A stretch of DNA of 64,000 nucleotides from Zhongshania marina. Lineage in GTDB: Bacteria > Pseudomonadota > Gammaproteobacteria > Pseudomonadales > Spongiibacteraceae. Below the pieces are notes generated by a model. It was not told where the DNA came from. It saw only the letters and a list, made by a program, of their open reading frames with translations, and did no database searches. Where the stretch lies: positions 55,782 through 119,781 of the forward strand of contig NZ_PQGG01000009.1 of NCBI RefSeq assembly GCF_002915595.1, written 5' to 3'. Shown here in pieces: positions 1-8,782 of this stretch. Within the stretch, counting starts at the first letter, position 1. Each line of letters opens with the position of its first letter. The position numbers and the translations under genes are program-made.

Positions 1-1136
1 TAAATGCTACCGTCACTGGCCTCAGTGACATCGACTGGACGCCCGAGTAATTTATCGCCTTGCAAAAAGCCGCTAACAAAATCACTTTCGACTATTGAGC
101 CGTCAGCCTGCCATTGCAGAGCTATCACTTTATAGCCATCTGGAACACTGCGATTCCAAGAGCCATGCAATGCCACTAAAGCAGTGCGCTCGAATCCGGA
201 TTTGGGCGTATGCTGTAAAAACCGGATGCCCAAAGGCGCATTGTGGGCTTTAAATTCAAAGACTGGCGGACGGTTTGCCGGCAGATTACTCGGCAATTTG
301 GCACCATAATCTGGATCCGGTGTGGCGGCGTTAATATAGGGCCAACCGTAAAATCCGCCCTCCACAACCTTATTTAACTCGCAGGGCGGAAAATCATCGC
401 CGAGCAAGTCTCTGCCATTGTCGGTGGCGAATAACTCATTACTCCATGGCGCCCAATCCATGCCAACGCTATTACGTAATCCGCTTGCATAAACCGTCAA
501 CTCACTGCCATCTGGCTTAAAACGCATGATCGTTGCGCGCTGCGAATCACTCTCTTCACATACATTGCAGGTCGAGCCGGAACTTAAATACAGCCAACCA
601 TCCGCACCGGCCCGCAGGGTTTTCGTCCAGTGATTGCCCTTGTCACCCAGCCCGTCTACAAGCCGCGTGTATTCACCGCGAATCTCGCCAGATGCTACGT
701 CAAACGCCACCAGACCAACTCCATTCGATTCGGCGATATAAAGCCATCCGTCCAAAATATCTATGCCGTGGGGTCGCGTTAATCCGCTCAGAAGTACGCT
801 GGTCTGGTCTGGCAACCCGTCCCTGTCTGCATCGCGCCGTAACAACAATATCTCACCTGAACGGGGACGGCTCACTAAAATATCACCAGCTTCAGTTGCC
901 CGCATAAACCGAATTTTACCCAGCCCCGTCGCATACAAGCTCATGCTGAAACCGTCAGCAACGCTTAATTGCTCACGCACCAGCTCGGCATCGGGCTCAC
1001 CGCCACCGTAGCCAACGAGGGCATGCAAGGCAACTTTTGAGGTCGTCGCCACACCAGGCGGCCCGTAATGCACCAGCAAAAAAGGCGTCACTAGCAACAA
1101 AATCAGTACATAGATAAAGAAACGTAGAATTTTCAT
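1..1136 (-). CDS. PQQ-dependent sugar dehydrogenase-like (sorbosone dehydrogenase family) protein, 3' end cut by window
   Basis: About 378 codons are visible, and the C-terminus lies beyond the left edge. The start is the ATG whose first base is 1136. The protein opens with one hydrophobic segment (residues about 4-22: MKILRFFIYVLILLLVTPFL), so it is either exported or N-terminally anchored. The body is a soluble quinoprotein beta-propeller of the glucose/sorbosone dehydrogenase type: RDADRDGLPD, LTRPHGI, GNHWTKTLRAGADG, SSGSTCNVCEE, ATDNGRDLLGDD, GFYGWP and, at the break, GRPVDVTEASDG. This family oxidises aldoses or related compounds in the periplasm and usually uses PQQ, which the pqq genes about 32 kb away could supply. 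The substrate cannot be deduced. No heme c motif is visible in the part present. The start and family are clear; specificity and PQQ binding are inferred. Confidence 0.8.
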   Translation of the reverse strand, partial: MKILRFFIYVLILLLVTPFLLVHYGPPGVATTSKVALHALVGYGGGEPDAELVREQLSVADGFSMSLYATGLGKIRFMRATEAGDILVSRPRSGEILLLRRDADRDGLPDQTSVLLSGLTRPHGIDILDGWLYIAESNGVGLVAFDVASGEIRGEYTRLVDGLGDKGNHWTKTLRAGADGWLYLSSGSTCNVCEESDSQRATIMRFKPDGSELTVYASGLRNSVGMDWAPWSNELFATDNGRDLLGDDFPPCELNKVVEGGFYGWPYINAATPDPDYGAKLPSNLPANRPPVFEFKAHNAPLGIRFLQHTPKSGFERTALVALHGSWNRSVPDGYKVIALQWQADGSIVESDFVSGFLQGDKLLGRPVDVTEASDGSI

Positions 1137-1349
1137 TGCAACATTGCACCCGCCCGCTGATTTAAGGGCATAGACTAGCGTGATATGGCGGCAATTTATA
1201 GCACGGCAATATGCGCCACATTGCCTGTGTAGTGTTGAATATCGGAATAGACAACAGCGGGCTGCGCGGTGTTAAGAGGTGATGAAGTTATGGCGCAATA
1301 CTGCACAAAGAAACTAGTACCGCGCACCAAGACTGAACTTACTTAGGGG

Positions 1350-1841
1350 TTATTTCTGCTTTTCACCACGCTCACTGGCCCAAAACACACCTTTTAACTT
1401 AGCAACGCCAGCTTTACGTGCATCAATGGCCAGCTTGCGCGCCTTCTTTTCACCGTATTCTTGAAAAGAGAATGTCGCCTTGCCAAAACTACCAGGCTTC
1501 TCACCAGGCCAGTGCGCCTCCCAGTACCACAGCTCTTTTATACTGTTATTCTTTAGTTTGTATCGCTTCGCATAGCTGTAAACGCCGGTAATGCCGGATT
1601 TGTTATTACTGCGCCGGATACTACACATCGCCTGACGGGTGGTTGGCGGGTACTTATCAATAATCTCATCACGATAGCTCTTAGCCGCAGCAAGTGCCTT
1701 GCGCTTTCCCTGATAGGTTTTATCTGGGAAGTTTTTAACGTGCATTTTGTTCTGACGACGAAGACTAACACGCCACGCATGTGTGCGATGGAGGTCATCA
1801 TCAATTCGAGTTATGCCATACATGGCTTTACTTTTGGGCAT
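1350..1841 (-). CDS. AP2/ERF-like DNA-binding domain protein (two domains), hypothetical
   Basis: The reading frame is open to a TTG at 1868, but the ATG at 1841 (MPKSKAMYGITRI) gives the more natural start, with about 163 residues. Two copies of an AP2-like fold are visible. The first (residues about 8-60) has YGITRIDDD, a Trp in HAWRVSL, and a helix-rich KRKALAAAKSYRDEI. The second (about 80-145) has SGITGVY, WYWEAHW, FGKATFSF and YGEKKARKLAIDARKAG. This arrangement matches bacterial proteins annotated as AP2-domain or 'pathogenesis-related/ERF' proteins. The plant AP2 fold binds DNA through a three-stranded sheet; that this protein binds DNA is inference. The C-terminus is strongly basic. 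It stands alone between a quinoprotein gene and a TetR gene with no operon partner. The role is unknown. Confidence 0.7.
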   Translation of the reverse strand: MPKSKAMYGITRIDDDLHRTHAWRVSLRRQNKMHVKNFPDKTYQGKRKALAAAKSYRDEIIDKYPPTTRQAMCSIRRSNNKSGITGVYSYAKRYKLKNNSIKELWYWEAHWPGEKPGSFGKATFSFQEYGEKKARKLAIDARKAGVAKLKGVFWASERGEKQK

Positions 1842-1997
1842 GGATGTCTGTGTTACGCAATTTATCAATATCGACTTGAATTATACCAAAGAAAATGCGG
1901 CGAAATTAGTAAGTTAGCCATATAAACCTCTTTAAATTTGCGATTGTGAGCATTAATCTCAGTTTCAGACCAGCAAAGCGATATGGCACCGCTCATA

Positions 1998-2594
1998 CTA
2001 ACGAATCACGCCTCTAAAATGCTCAAGCATCGCCTGTGTTGCAGGTATACCTTTAAACTCTGGTGACAGCAGATCTGCTATCGCTCGCAAGTCTTCCCCC
2101 ATGATGGCTGAACAAAAAAACGAGTAAATATGGGTTTTCGCATTGATGCTGGGTTTGTATTGGCTCAATAAATCGACAACATAGGAAAAAGGCCTTAGCA
2201 AGGCGAACTCTGAGACCGCTGCAAGATCCACGCCTTTTGCGTCAATTAATAAGCGCTGTAACAGTCGACGCAGTACAACGTCATCCTGCAAGCGGGTAAG
2301 GAAGTTCTCTAAAAAGCTAAATAACTTTGCCTCTGCGCTACGATCATCATCAGTCAAGCTTTGGCTAAAAATATCGCTAATTGCCCCTTTCACATAGTGC
2401 GCTACGCACTGGGTATATACATCTTCTTTACCATTAAAGTGGTCGTACAAAGCGCCCTTGGTTAAGCGGCAAGCCTTACCTAAACCGTCCATGCTGACAC
2501 CACTGTACCCCGATTCTGCAAAGAGTGTCGCCGCTGCCTGCAAAATCTGCGCTCGGGTGCGCTCTCGTTTTGTTATTCCGTTCTCTTCCGACAT
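1998..2594 (-). CDS. TetR/AcrR family transcriptional regulator, probable regulator of the adjacent fadL-like gene
   Basis: This 198-residue protein has a classic TetR N-terminal helix-turn-helix (residues about 10-57: RAQILQAAATLFAESGYSG, then LTKGALYDHFNGKEDVY). It is followed by a helical ligand-binding half ending LEHFRGVIR. TetR proteins normally repress a divergent gene and let go of DNA on binding a small molecule. Here the divergent gene encodes a FadL-type outer-membrane channel. Two near-identical palindromes lie in the 128 bases between them (2668-2681 and 2692-2705), so autoregulation plus control of fadL is likely. The ligand is probably a hydrophobic compound or acyl-CoA (inference). 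Confidence 0.9.
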   Translation of the reverse strand: MSEENGITKRERTRAQILQAAATLFAESGYSGVSMDGLGKACRLTKGALYDHFNGKEDVYTQCVAHYVKGAISDIFSQSLTDDDRSAEAKLFSFLENFLTRLQDDVVLRRLLQRLLIDAKGVDLAAVSEFALLRPFSYVVDLLSQYKPSINAKTHIYSFFCSAIMGEDLRAIADLLSPEFKGIPATQAMLEHFRGVIR

Positions 2595-2667
2595 AAGCCT
2601 CTCTAGCGTCTCTAATACCCAAATCTACCATGAGCTAAATTATCGCCATACTACCTTGTAAAACAAC

Positions 2668-2681
2668 ATACCAATCAGTAT
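2668..2681. promoter_or_regulatory. Operator-like site, copy 1 (TetR candidate)
   Basis: ATACCAATCAGTAT matches the perfect palindrome at 2692-2705 at 12 of 14 positions, and the two are 24 bases apart start to start. It lies between divergent tetR and fadL-like genes, where a TetR repressor would be expected to bind. Confidence 0.6.
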
Positions 2682-2691
2682 ATTAAAAAAT

Positions 2692-2705
2692 ATACCAATT
2701 GGTAT
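2692..2705. promoter_or_regulatory. Operator-like perfect palindrome, copy 2 (TetR candidate)
   Basis: ATACCAATTGGTAT is a perfect 14-base palindrome ending 17 bases before the fadL-like start codon at 2723. A repressor bound here would block the promoter or ribosome access of the fadL-like gene. The second copy at 2668-2681 suggests binding of two dimers. Confidence 0.7.
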
Positions 2706-2722
2706 GGTTTTAGAGGTCACCC

Positions 2723-4015
2723 ATGAGAATAAAGATCCATAACTACAGCTTGCTTGTTCTAGCCTGCTTAATCGGCTTTGTGAACAGCCCAACAAATAAG
2801 GCATTTGCAGGAAATGCCATAGTGCCACTAGGGTTTGGAGCCGAATCAAATGCTATGGGCGGCACTGATATGGCGTACTCAAGCACACCCTCTGGCATCA
2901 ATAACAATCCCGCCGGTATTGCTCGAGTTCCTCATTCCGAAATTGAATTCGCAATCGAGCCCCATGTGCTTGTTGGCATACGCCACAAAGATTCTCTTGG
3001 TAATGACCGGCGATCTGATCACGACCGCGCCTACCTTTTTAGCGGTGGCTGGTTGTCGCCACTCGCCAATCATCCCAATGTTGTCGTAGGTGTGGGTGTA
3101 TTTGCCCAGGGTGGCGTCGGCTTTAAATATGTAGACCTATTAACGGACTACGGCACCCGCGATGATATCTCAGCCTTATTTGGTGTTTTCCGCATCGCTC
3201 CTGCCATCGCCTACTCGGTTAGCGACAAGCTCCGCCTTGGACTCTCAGTGTCTATTAATTATGCGGAAGCGGAACAAGAACTTTTCCCAAATATCTCAGA
3301 TGCCGCGACCGGCTTTTTTGGCACCAAAATCACTGATGTAAATGGCTATTCTTACTCCTGGCGCGCAGGCCTACAGTATGATGTTAGTCCCACAATAACC
3401 ATCGGTTTAGCCTACGGTGCACCAACAGAATTAAAACTTGAAGGCGGCAAAGCCACGGTCAATTTTGAAGATATAGGACTTGGTCGAGTAAATTATGCGA
3501 ACGCAAAAATAGACGGTCTTTCGATCCCCCAAGAAATTGGTTTGGGCTTCTCATGGCAAGTAACGCCGCAATTAAACCTCGGGGCAGACATTAATTGGTA
3601 CGAGTGGTCGGAGGCGTTAGGCAAAGTCAAAACTAGCTTATCGCAACCTCAACAAACGGCGCCCATGGATAGAATAAACGCGGTCGGTGACTTTGGCGGC
3701 CAGAACAACTTTTCTAAATCTGTCGCCGCGATTTACCGAATCAACGACACAAGTACCGTTTACTCTGGCGTATCTCATATCAATAATGCCATCGATGGCA
3801 GTGCCCTTTCACCTGTCAATAATCTAACCGGAAAATGGCATTTTAATCTGGGTTACCGGCACAATTTTAGCAGTAACTGGACTGGCGTCGTTTCATATAC
3901 TTATGCACCTGATAGTTCACGCAGCTACACTAACTCACAGCTTCCGCTTGGCGATGAGTCAGAAGCCGCCTTTAAAATTTACTCCATGTTATTCACGGTG
4001 CGCTATAACTGGTAA
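2723..4015 (+). CDS. Outer membrane hydrophobic-compound transporter, FadL/OMPP1/TodX family
   Basis: This is a 430-residue outer-membrane beta-barrel. It begins with a signal peptide (residues 1 to about 30, ending NKAFAG). The FadL hatch signature follows: GFGAESNAMGGTDMA and GINNNPAGIARV, including the NPA element that plugs the barrel. The rest alternates short strands rich in aromatic residues and ends in VRYNW, a typical barrel C-terminal signal. FadL-type proteins carry long-chain fatty acids or hydrocarbons across the outer membrane by lateral diffusion. The start ATG is preceded by GAGGT. A divergent TetR gene and two palindromes point to substrate-induced expression. The exact substrate (fatty acid, alkane, aromatic or steroid) cannot be read from sequence. 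Confidence 0.9.
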   Translation: MRIKIHNYSLLVLACLIGFVNSPTNKAFAGNAIVPLGFGAESNAMGGTDMAYSSTPSGINNNPAGIARVPHSEIEFAIEPHVLVGIRHKDSLGNDRRSDHDRAYLFSGGWLSPLANHPNVVVGVGVFAQGGVGFKYVDLLTDYGTRDDISALFGVFRIAPAIAYSVSDKLRLGLSVSINYAEAEQELFPNISDAATGFFGTKITDVNGYSYSWRAGLQYDVSPTITIGLAYGAPTELKLEGGKATVNFEDIGLGRVNYANAKIDGLSIPQEIGLGFSWQVTPQLNLGADINWYEWSEALGKVKTSLSQPQQTAPMDRINAVGDFGGQNNFSKSVAAIYRINDTSTVYSGVSHINNAIDGSALSPVNNLTGKWHFNLGYRHNFSSNWTGVVSYTYAPDSSRSYTNSQLPLGDESEAAFKIYSMLFTVRYNW

Positions 4016-4062
4016 TGCCATAAGATTTTGACGTTCCCTTAAAATAAAAACTTATACTAAAA

Positions 4063-4097
4063 ATGGCCGATGAAACTCACATAATGTCATCGGCCAT
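4063..4097 (-). terminator. Rho-independent terminator for the LLM oxidoreductase operon
   Basis: ATGGCCGATGA (4063-4073) pairs perfectly with TCATCGGCCAT (4087-4097) around a 13-base loop. Read on the minus strand it is followed by a T-rich stretch. It lies between the converging fadL-like gene and the operon ending at 4143, and may stop transcription in both directions. Confidence 0.75.
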
Positions 4098-4142
4098 GTT
4101 AATCACGCTCAAATTCTATCTCGTACATCAAGGGAATGCGCA

Positions 4143-5150
4143 CTAACTCTTTAGTTCTCTAATTATTTTAGCCCACATATCGTCTGACGCAGCATACGGG
4201 GCATATATAGCCAATCTATCAGCATAGCTTCCGTACTGCTCTTTTAGTTTTGCCGCGATGTCTTCTGGCTTACCTCGAACACAAAACGCGTCGAGAAATT
4301 CATCATTAATGTAATTCCCCAATTGTTCCCATTTGCCTTCTTTTGAGAGCGCATTGAGCTTAGGTTGTAAATCACCCAAGCCGACGGCATCCATTGGCGG
4401 GCGATACGCTGGCGTCGAAGAATAAAACCCCAGCAATCCTTTCACACTTTGCTCTGCAGCGTGATAAGCCTCATCGGTCTCGCCGGTGATCACAATGGCG
4501 TTAACTTGAATAATAAAATCATCTTCACTGCGAGCAGACTTGTCTAAGCCTTTACGCACAGCTGGAAGCGCATTTTCCTGCACAAAAGGCACGCTATTAA
4601 AGGGATGAATTATCAAACCATCGGCAACTTCACCGGCAACCTGTGTCATCAATGGGCCAAGCGCCCCAAGTAATATTGGCGGAACACCATAAGGGTTTGG
4701 CCCCGGGTTGAACATCGGTGTCATTAAGGTGTGGCGATAATATTCGCCCTGAAAATCTAATTTAGTCCCATTTTGCCAGCAATCAAAAAATGCCTTTACC
4801 GCCAAAATATACTCGCGCATACGGGCTGCTGGCGGGCCAAATGGCAAGCCGAAACGCTTCTCGATATGGGCCTTTATTTGCGAACCTATTCCAAGCATAA
4901 ACTTACCTTGAGAAAACTTCTGCAAGTCCCAAGCTTGGTAGGCTATATGCGAAGGATTGCGCGGAAAGGCAACCGCAATTCCCGTCGCAATGTCTAAATC
5001 CCGCGCATGTTCAGAGGCGAGTGCAAGTGGCAGGAAGGGATCCCAGCTACCTTCAAGGGTATAAACACCATCATAGCCAATTCCCGCAAGACGCTTGGCT
5101 TCAGCGGCAGATCCTGCCATATCGGCATAAAATGGACCGTCAATTTTCAT
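4143..5150 (-). CDS. LLM-class flavin-dependent oxidoreductase (TIGR03617-like, F420-type)
   Basis: This is a bacterial-luciferase-like TIM-barrel oxidoreductase of about 335 residues. The start chosen is the ATG at 5150 (MKIDGPFYADM), which follows AAGGG; the open frame runs 12 codons further upstream without a good ribosome site. Diagnostic stretches are AAEAKRLAGIGYDGVYTLEG, TGIAVAFPRNPSHIAYQAWDLQ, FMLGIGSQIKAHIEKRF and PPILLGALGP. The family uses reduced F420 or FMN to reduce or oxygenate substrates. Which cofactor is used here is not decidable from the sequence alone. It is the last gene of a three-gene operon, downstream of a CrtC/AttH-like gene (38 bases apart) and a PEP-utilising enzyme, all likely controlled by the TetR at 8783. 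The pathway is unknown. Confidence 0.85.
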   Translation of the reverse strand: MKIDGPFYADMAGSAAEAKRLAGIGYDGVYTLEGSWDPFLPLALASEHARDLDIATGIAVAFPRNPSHIAYQAWDLQKFSQGKFMLGIGSQIKAHIEKRFGLPFGPPAARMREYILAVKAFFDCWQNGTKLDFQGEYYRHTLMTPMFNPGPNPYGVPPILLGALGPLMTQVAGEVADGLIIHPFNSVPFVQENALPAVRKGLDKSARSEDDFIIQVNAIVITGETDEAYHAAEQSVKGLLGFYSSTPAYRPPMDAVGLGDLQPKLNALSKEGKWEQLGNYINDEFLDAFCVRGKPEDIAAKLKEQYGSYADRLAIYAPYAASDDMWAKIIRELKS

Positions 5151-5189
5151 AGTTAAACCCTTAAATATTTTATTTATAAAAACCAAAAA

Positions 5190-6188
5190 TTATTTATTGT
5201 CTGGTTTGGGGCGGTTGTATTCTAACCAGCCCACACTCTCTTCGCCGGAATCAAAGTAGCAACGAATCAATGTGCGACGATACTCGGTACGCTTTGGTGG
5301 CGTGAATGCATGGGTAATATCTATTTCACTACCCGCAATCGATTCCATACGCCCAGCGATTAAGCGGCCACTTTCGCAAAGCAGAGAAAAGCGCCCACTA
5401 ACTGCCGCAAAGGGCTGATCACTCGCAAACTCTAGTTCAAACTTGGTTTCTGACAAATGCTCCATGCCCTGCCCAAACTCATGAAAATAGCCGATCTGTA
5501 TTAATGGCCATTCAGGAATTTCTACCTGTGTAGCTTGCAAGCTAAACTTTTCATTATTCACGACAAAAAATTGCCAATTCATATCCCAAGGTCTAGGCCC
5601 CCAGGAGTGATCGCGCTCGCCACGCACAGTGAGTTCGGTAGCGCACCCGTCAATCGCCATTTGTCCAAACGCTTGAATCGGCTGTTCATAACGATTGGTG
5701 CTAAAACCTTGCGCGCTATGACCTTCGACGCTTCCCGCCCCCCGCGAGTACGCCGCACCGAGCGCCTTTACCTCAAGGGCAAGATTTACTGGGAGTATCA
5801 TTCCTTGCCGAGGGCCGTACGCAACGCGGGCAAACCCTTCTATTTGTAAGCGTCCAGATTGAAGTGGAGCAAGGCAGTCGTAGCTAAATTTCAAGCCCCA
5901 TTGATCATAAGAAAATACATTTTCAGCGCCTAATTTTAAGGCTGAAAATGGCAGACGATTTTCTTCTATAAGCAACCACTCCGAACCATTCCAAAGGTGT
6001 AGCCAGAACAAAATACGCTGCTGAACAGGGTGCCAGCCAATTCGGCAATGACCCGCCGCACTGCCATCGTCGGTATACCAATCAAAAAAATAGGATTCAT
6101 TCCAATCATCGTGATTTTGACTATAGGGATGACTAAACTCATCCTTGAGCTCAACACCAAATTGCGTTAGTTCTTGTTCAGAAAGCAT
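5190..6188 (-). CDS. CrtC/AttH-like lipocalin-fold protein, unknown function
   Basis: The likely start is the ATG at 6188 (MLSEQELTQFG), giving about 332 residues. The frame is open 28 codons further upstream, but that part looks unlike coding sequence and would overlap the previous gene. There is no signal peptide. The central motif RGERDHSWGPRPWDMNW is characteristic of the hydroxyneurosporene-synthase/AttH-type double lipocalin group (including DUF7064-type proteins), in which the RDHSWG stretch forms a conserved pocket. Related carotenoid hydratases add water to C=C bonds, but the wider group is uncharacterised. Its position between a PEP-utilising phosphotransferase and an LLM oxidoreductase suggests work on one shared hydrophobic substrate. 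That is inference. Confidence 0.65.
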   Translation of the reverse strand: MLSEQELTQFGVELKDEFSHPYSQNHDDWNESYFFDWYTDDGSAAGHCRIGWHPVQQRILFWLHLWNGSEWLLIEENRLPFSALKLGAENVFSYDQWGLKFSYDCLAPLQSGRLQIEGFARVAYGPRQGMILPVNLALEVKALGAAYSRGAGSVEGHSAQGFSTNRYEQPIQAFGQMAIDGCATELTVRGERDHSWGPRPWDMNWQFFVVNNEKFSLQATQVEIPEWPLIQIGYFHEFGQGMEHLSETKFELEFASDQPFAAVSGRFSLLCESGRLIAGRMESIAGSEIDITHAFTPPKRTEYRRTLIRCYFDSGEESVGWLEYNRPKPDNK

Positions 6189-6240
6189 ACGTGCTCCTAC
6201 TATTTTTATTGCGTTTGCACTGCACATTGCCCTAAAGCAA

Positions 6241-8619
6241 CTACAAGATGGTAACAACACCGGTGTCGGCATTGAGCCTTAGCATATCTCCGGTTTTTAT
6301 TATCTTGGTGCCACTGCGGGTATTCACTATCGCAGGTAATCCATACTCTCTTGCGATAACCGCACCGTGTGAAACCGCGCTCCCAACATCGGTGACCAGA
6401 CCCGCAATCATGCTGAAATAGGGCGTCCAGCCGACATCTGTTATTGGCGCAACCAGTATTTCACCTGGCTGTATGGCTGCGGCCTCTGCAACACTAAATG
6501 CCACCCTCGCCCGCGCCTCAACGATGCCTTTAGATACAGGACGCCCTATAATCTGCGCGTCCGTATCATGAATTTTGTTTCTAATATAGATAGGCTCAGG
6601 AGCACCGACACATACCTCTTCAAAATCTAATCTATTCTGAAAATCCAAGGCTCGCCGGCGCATTTTAGTGTGTTGATTCCAATGCCGTCGAACCTCCGGC
6701 GCGGCAGCATCCCGAACAAATGCCATTAGCTCGTCATGCAAAAAAAAGAATACTAAATCGGCATCATCAAGTTTGTTTTCAGCAACTAATTGCTCACCCA
6801 ATGCTCGATAGCCGCGCTTGAGTCGATTTGTTATATCAACCAACAAGGATTTGGTTGCTTCTCTACGGCGCACGGCATTATGCGCCTTAGGTACAATCCA
6901 ACGCAGACCTCGATTTAATGATGAGATATCTGCAGCTTCTGGACGCACACTGCTTGAGTTGCCCATCAAACGCGCGGTCACGGAGACCTGCATGGTTGTT
7001 ACCAGCGTTTCTGGCGCGTCTGACCAACATACTTCTCGGACACAAAGCTCACGATATGAACGGTGACCGTGACGTTTTAAAAACGTAGAAAACTTATGAC
7101 TGATACCTGAACCCTCTCCGCGCAGCCAATGCAAAGCTAGCTCCGGGCTCACCTCGACAAAACACGATTTTGCATCGGGATGGCGGGAAATCTCGTCAAC
7201 TATTTCATCCAGCTGATCAACAAGTACCGCAGACTCGACGTCCCGCGCACCGGCCATCAACCTGCCCGCCTCAGCCTCTTCTTCTGGACTACTTTCCTGC
7301 CCACCAGAAATCATCGCCTGCAGTATATTGCTGGCAAACCCCGAGGTCGTAGACGACTGTAAATGAACCGCAAATGCTTCATAGAAAAAGTCCTTACTTT
7401 CATCTAAGACCTTTGCTAAATCCGCACTACTGCCTTGAACTGGAATCTGAAATACGGCGGCGCGTCGTTTAAAATCACCTATTACCGCATCTGCTGTTTG
7501 CAAATACCTAAGCATCTTTACCATGCCAAATAGACGGATAAAGATTGAGCGTTTAGCTGGTGGCTTTAGCTCTTCTACAATGCGCCCGCACAAACTCAAG
7601 CCCATAGATTTTACGTCGATACCCAGTACGGTAGCACCGGCTGCGGCGGACCCGCTCATATTAAGAAACATTTTACCGCTGCACATTGCCACCTGCGTCC
7701 AGTCATCTGTAATAGCTGGCCGACCTGCGTAGCTCACATGCATATGCTGCATGCCGTATTCGATAGCACGCCCCGTTGTTGAAAAAGTAAGTGGGCAACT
7801 GGCGCCGGGCATCATCTCACCGATATTACAGCGAGTCAGAACATCGCTAGGATGTATTGGCGTATCTAGTTCTTTTAGATCAGAACCAACGGTGGTTATT
7901 GGCCGAGCTTGCAACCAGTAAAGCGTTCCCTCTTTATCAAACGCCCATTCCATGTCCAAGGCTTCGCCTGCTGCCGTTACTGCGGCTCGGGCCTGCTGAA
8001 CAAGTTGTAATCTCTGCTGTTCCGTCAAAATCGCTGCGCTATTGACAAGTTCTTCATAACAGTGGGAATTATCTATACCGTATTCATAATGGTCTGGTGT
8101 TTCGTCTCCGCTCACCAGTGCCTCGCCTAAGCCAGCAACAGCATCAATCACCAAACGGTCATGCCGACCAGACACTGGGTCGACACTAAACAGTACCCCT
8201 GCAGCCTGGGCATCCACCATCCTCTGCACCACTACACACATTGAACTCTCATCGCTGTCTTGGTGTTGCCGGTATTCGCTCGCTCTATGGCTATTCAGTG
8301 ATTCAACACAGCGATTTACCGCCTCAAAAAGTGCATCTTCACCCTCAACATCGAGCACAGTTTCATAAAGTCCGGCAAAGGAATGGTCACTGCCATCTTC
8401 TCCCAAAGCAGAGGAACGCACTGCAACCTTGCCGCTCCCCATAGATTGGTAATACTTAGCGATAGCAGCGGCATCAGCGTCTTTTTTGGCATCGACAATA
8501 ACAAAACCCGCCGGTATCGCTAAACCCCACTCAATGAGCTTGCTTAGCCCAGCAGCCTTGCCCCCAACCTCATCAACTCGGAGGTCGATATCTTGTATCC
8601 ACCGAATACTCATTCCCAT
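6241..8619 (-). CDS. PEP/pyruvate-binding, PEP-utilising phosphotransferase (PEP synthase / rifampin phosphotransferase-like)
   Basis: This 792-residue protein has three recognisable parts. The N-terminal ATP-grasp domain of the PEP-synthase type contains VGGKAAGLSKL, KVAVRSSALGEDGSDHSF, DAQAAGVLFSVDPVSG and EWAFDKEGTLYWLQARPI. A large middle domain has no clear motif. The C-terminal swivelling phospho-histidine domain contains SAVSHGAVIAREYGLPA, with the catalytic His at about residue 751. In the family, ATP phosphorylates this His, which then passes phosphate to pyruvate or, in rifampin phosphotransferase, to a hydroxyl of a foreign compound. The length and missing PEP-synthase C-terminal barrel favour the second type. 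It leads the operon with the CrtC-like and LLM genes, divergent from a TetR gene. It may activate a hydroxylated substrate by phosphorylation, but this is a hypothesis. The start could also be the ATG at 8613. Confidence 0.8.
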   Translation of the reverse strand: MGMSIRWIQDIDLRVDEVGGKAAGLSKLIEWGLAIPAGFVIVDAKKDADAAAIAKYYQSMGSGKVAVRSSALGEDGSDHSFAGLYETVLDVEGEDALFEAVNRCVESLNSHRASEYRQHQDSDESSMCVVVQRMVDAQAAGVLFSVDPVSGRHDRLVIDAVAGLGEALVSGDETPDHYEYGIDNSHCYEELVNSAAILTEQQRLQLVQQARAAVTAAGEALDMEWAFDKEGTLYWLQARPITTVGSDLKELDTPIHPSDVLTRCNIGEMMPGASCPLTFSTTGRAIEYGMQHMHVSYAGRPAITDDWTQVAMCSGKMFLNMSGSAAAGATVLGIDVKSMGLSLCGRIVEELKPPAKRSIFIRLFGMVKMLRYLQTADAVIGDFKRRAAVFQIPVQGSSADLAKVLDESKDFFYEAFAVHLQSSTTSGFASNILQAMISGGQESSPEEEAEAGRLMAGARDVESAVLVDQLDEIVDEISRHPDAKSCFVEVSPELALHWLRGEGSGISHKFSTFLKRHGHRSYRELCVREVCWSDAPETLVTTMQVSVTARLMGNSSSVRPEAADISSLNRGLRWIVPKAHNAVRRREATKSLLVDITNRLKRGYRALGEQLVAENKLDDADLVFFFLHDELMAFVRDAAAPEVRRHWNQHTKMRRRALDFQNRLDFEEVCVGAPEPIYIRNKIHDTDAQIIGRPVSKGIVEARARVAFSVAEAAAIQPGEILVAPITDVGWTPYFSMIAGLVTDVGSAVSHGAVIAREYGLPAIVNTRSGTKIIKTGDMLRLNADTGVVTIL

Positions 8620-8662
8620 CTGTATCGTCGCCGTTATTTTATTGTTATTTCCTTAGATGACT

Positions 8663-8674
8663 ATACGATCGTAT
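8663..8674. promoter_or_regulatory. Perfect palindrome in divergent promoter (TetR operator candidate)
   Basis: ATACGATCGTAT is a perfect 12-base palindrome in the 163 bases between the operon starting at 8619 and the TetR gene at 8783. Position and symmetry fit an operator for the TetR-family regulator encoded next to it. Confidence 0.6.
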
Positions 8675-8782
8675 CTTTTTATGTAAAAGTCAATCATCCA
8701 AACCTAACATCTACGTAACTAACGGTATAATCCAAACGCAATCCGATAAACTTGCGAACATCACAAGACACAGACCTTAAAC

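Noticed and set aside
533..1011. Two plus-strand ORFs of 124 and 82 codons
   Set aside because: They are antisense to the partial quinoprotein gene, which has a strong family match in the minus frame.
2640..2849. 69-codon minus-strand ORF over the tetR/fadL promoter
   Set aside because: It covers both operator palindromes and the fadL start and has no recognisable domain.
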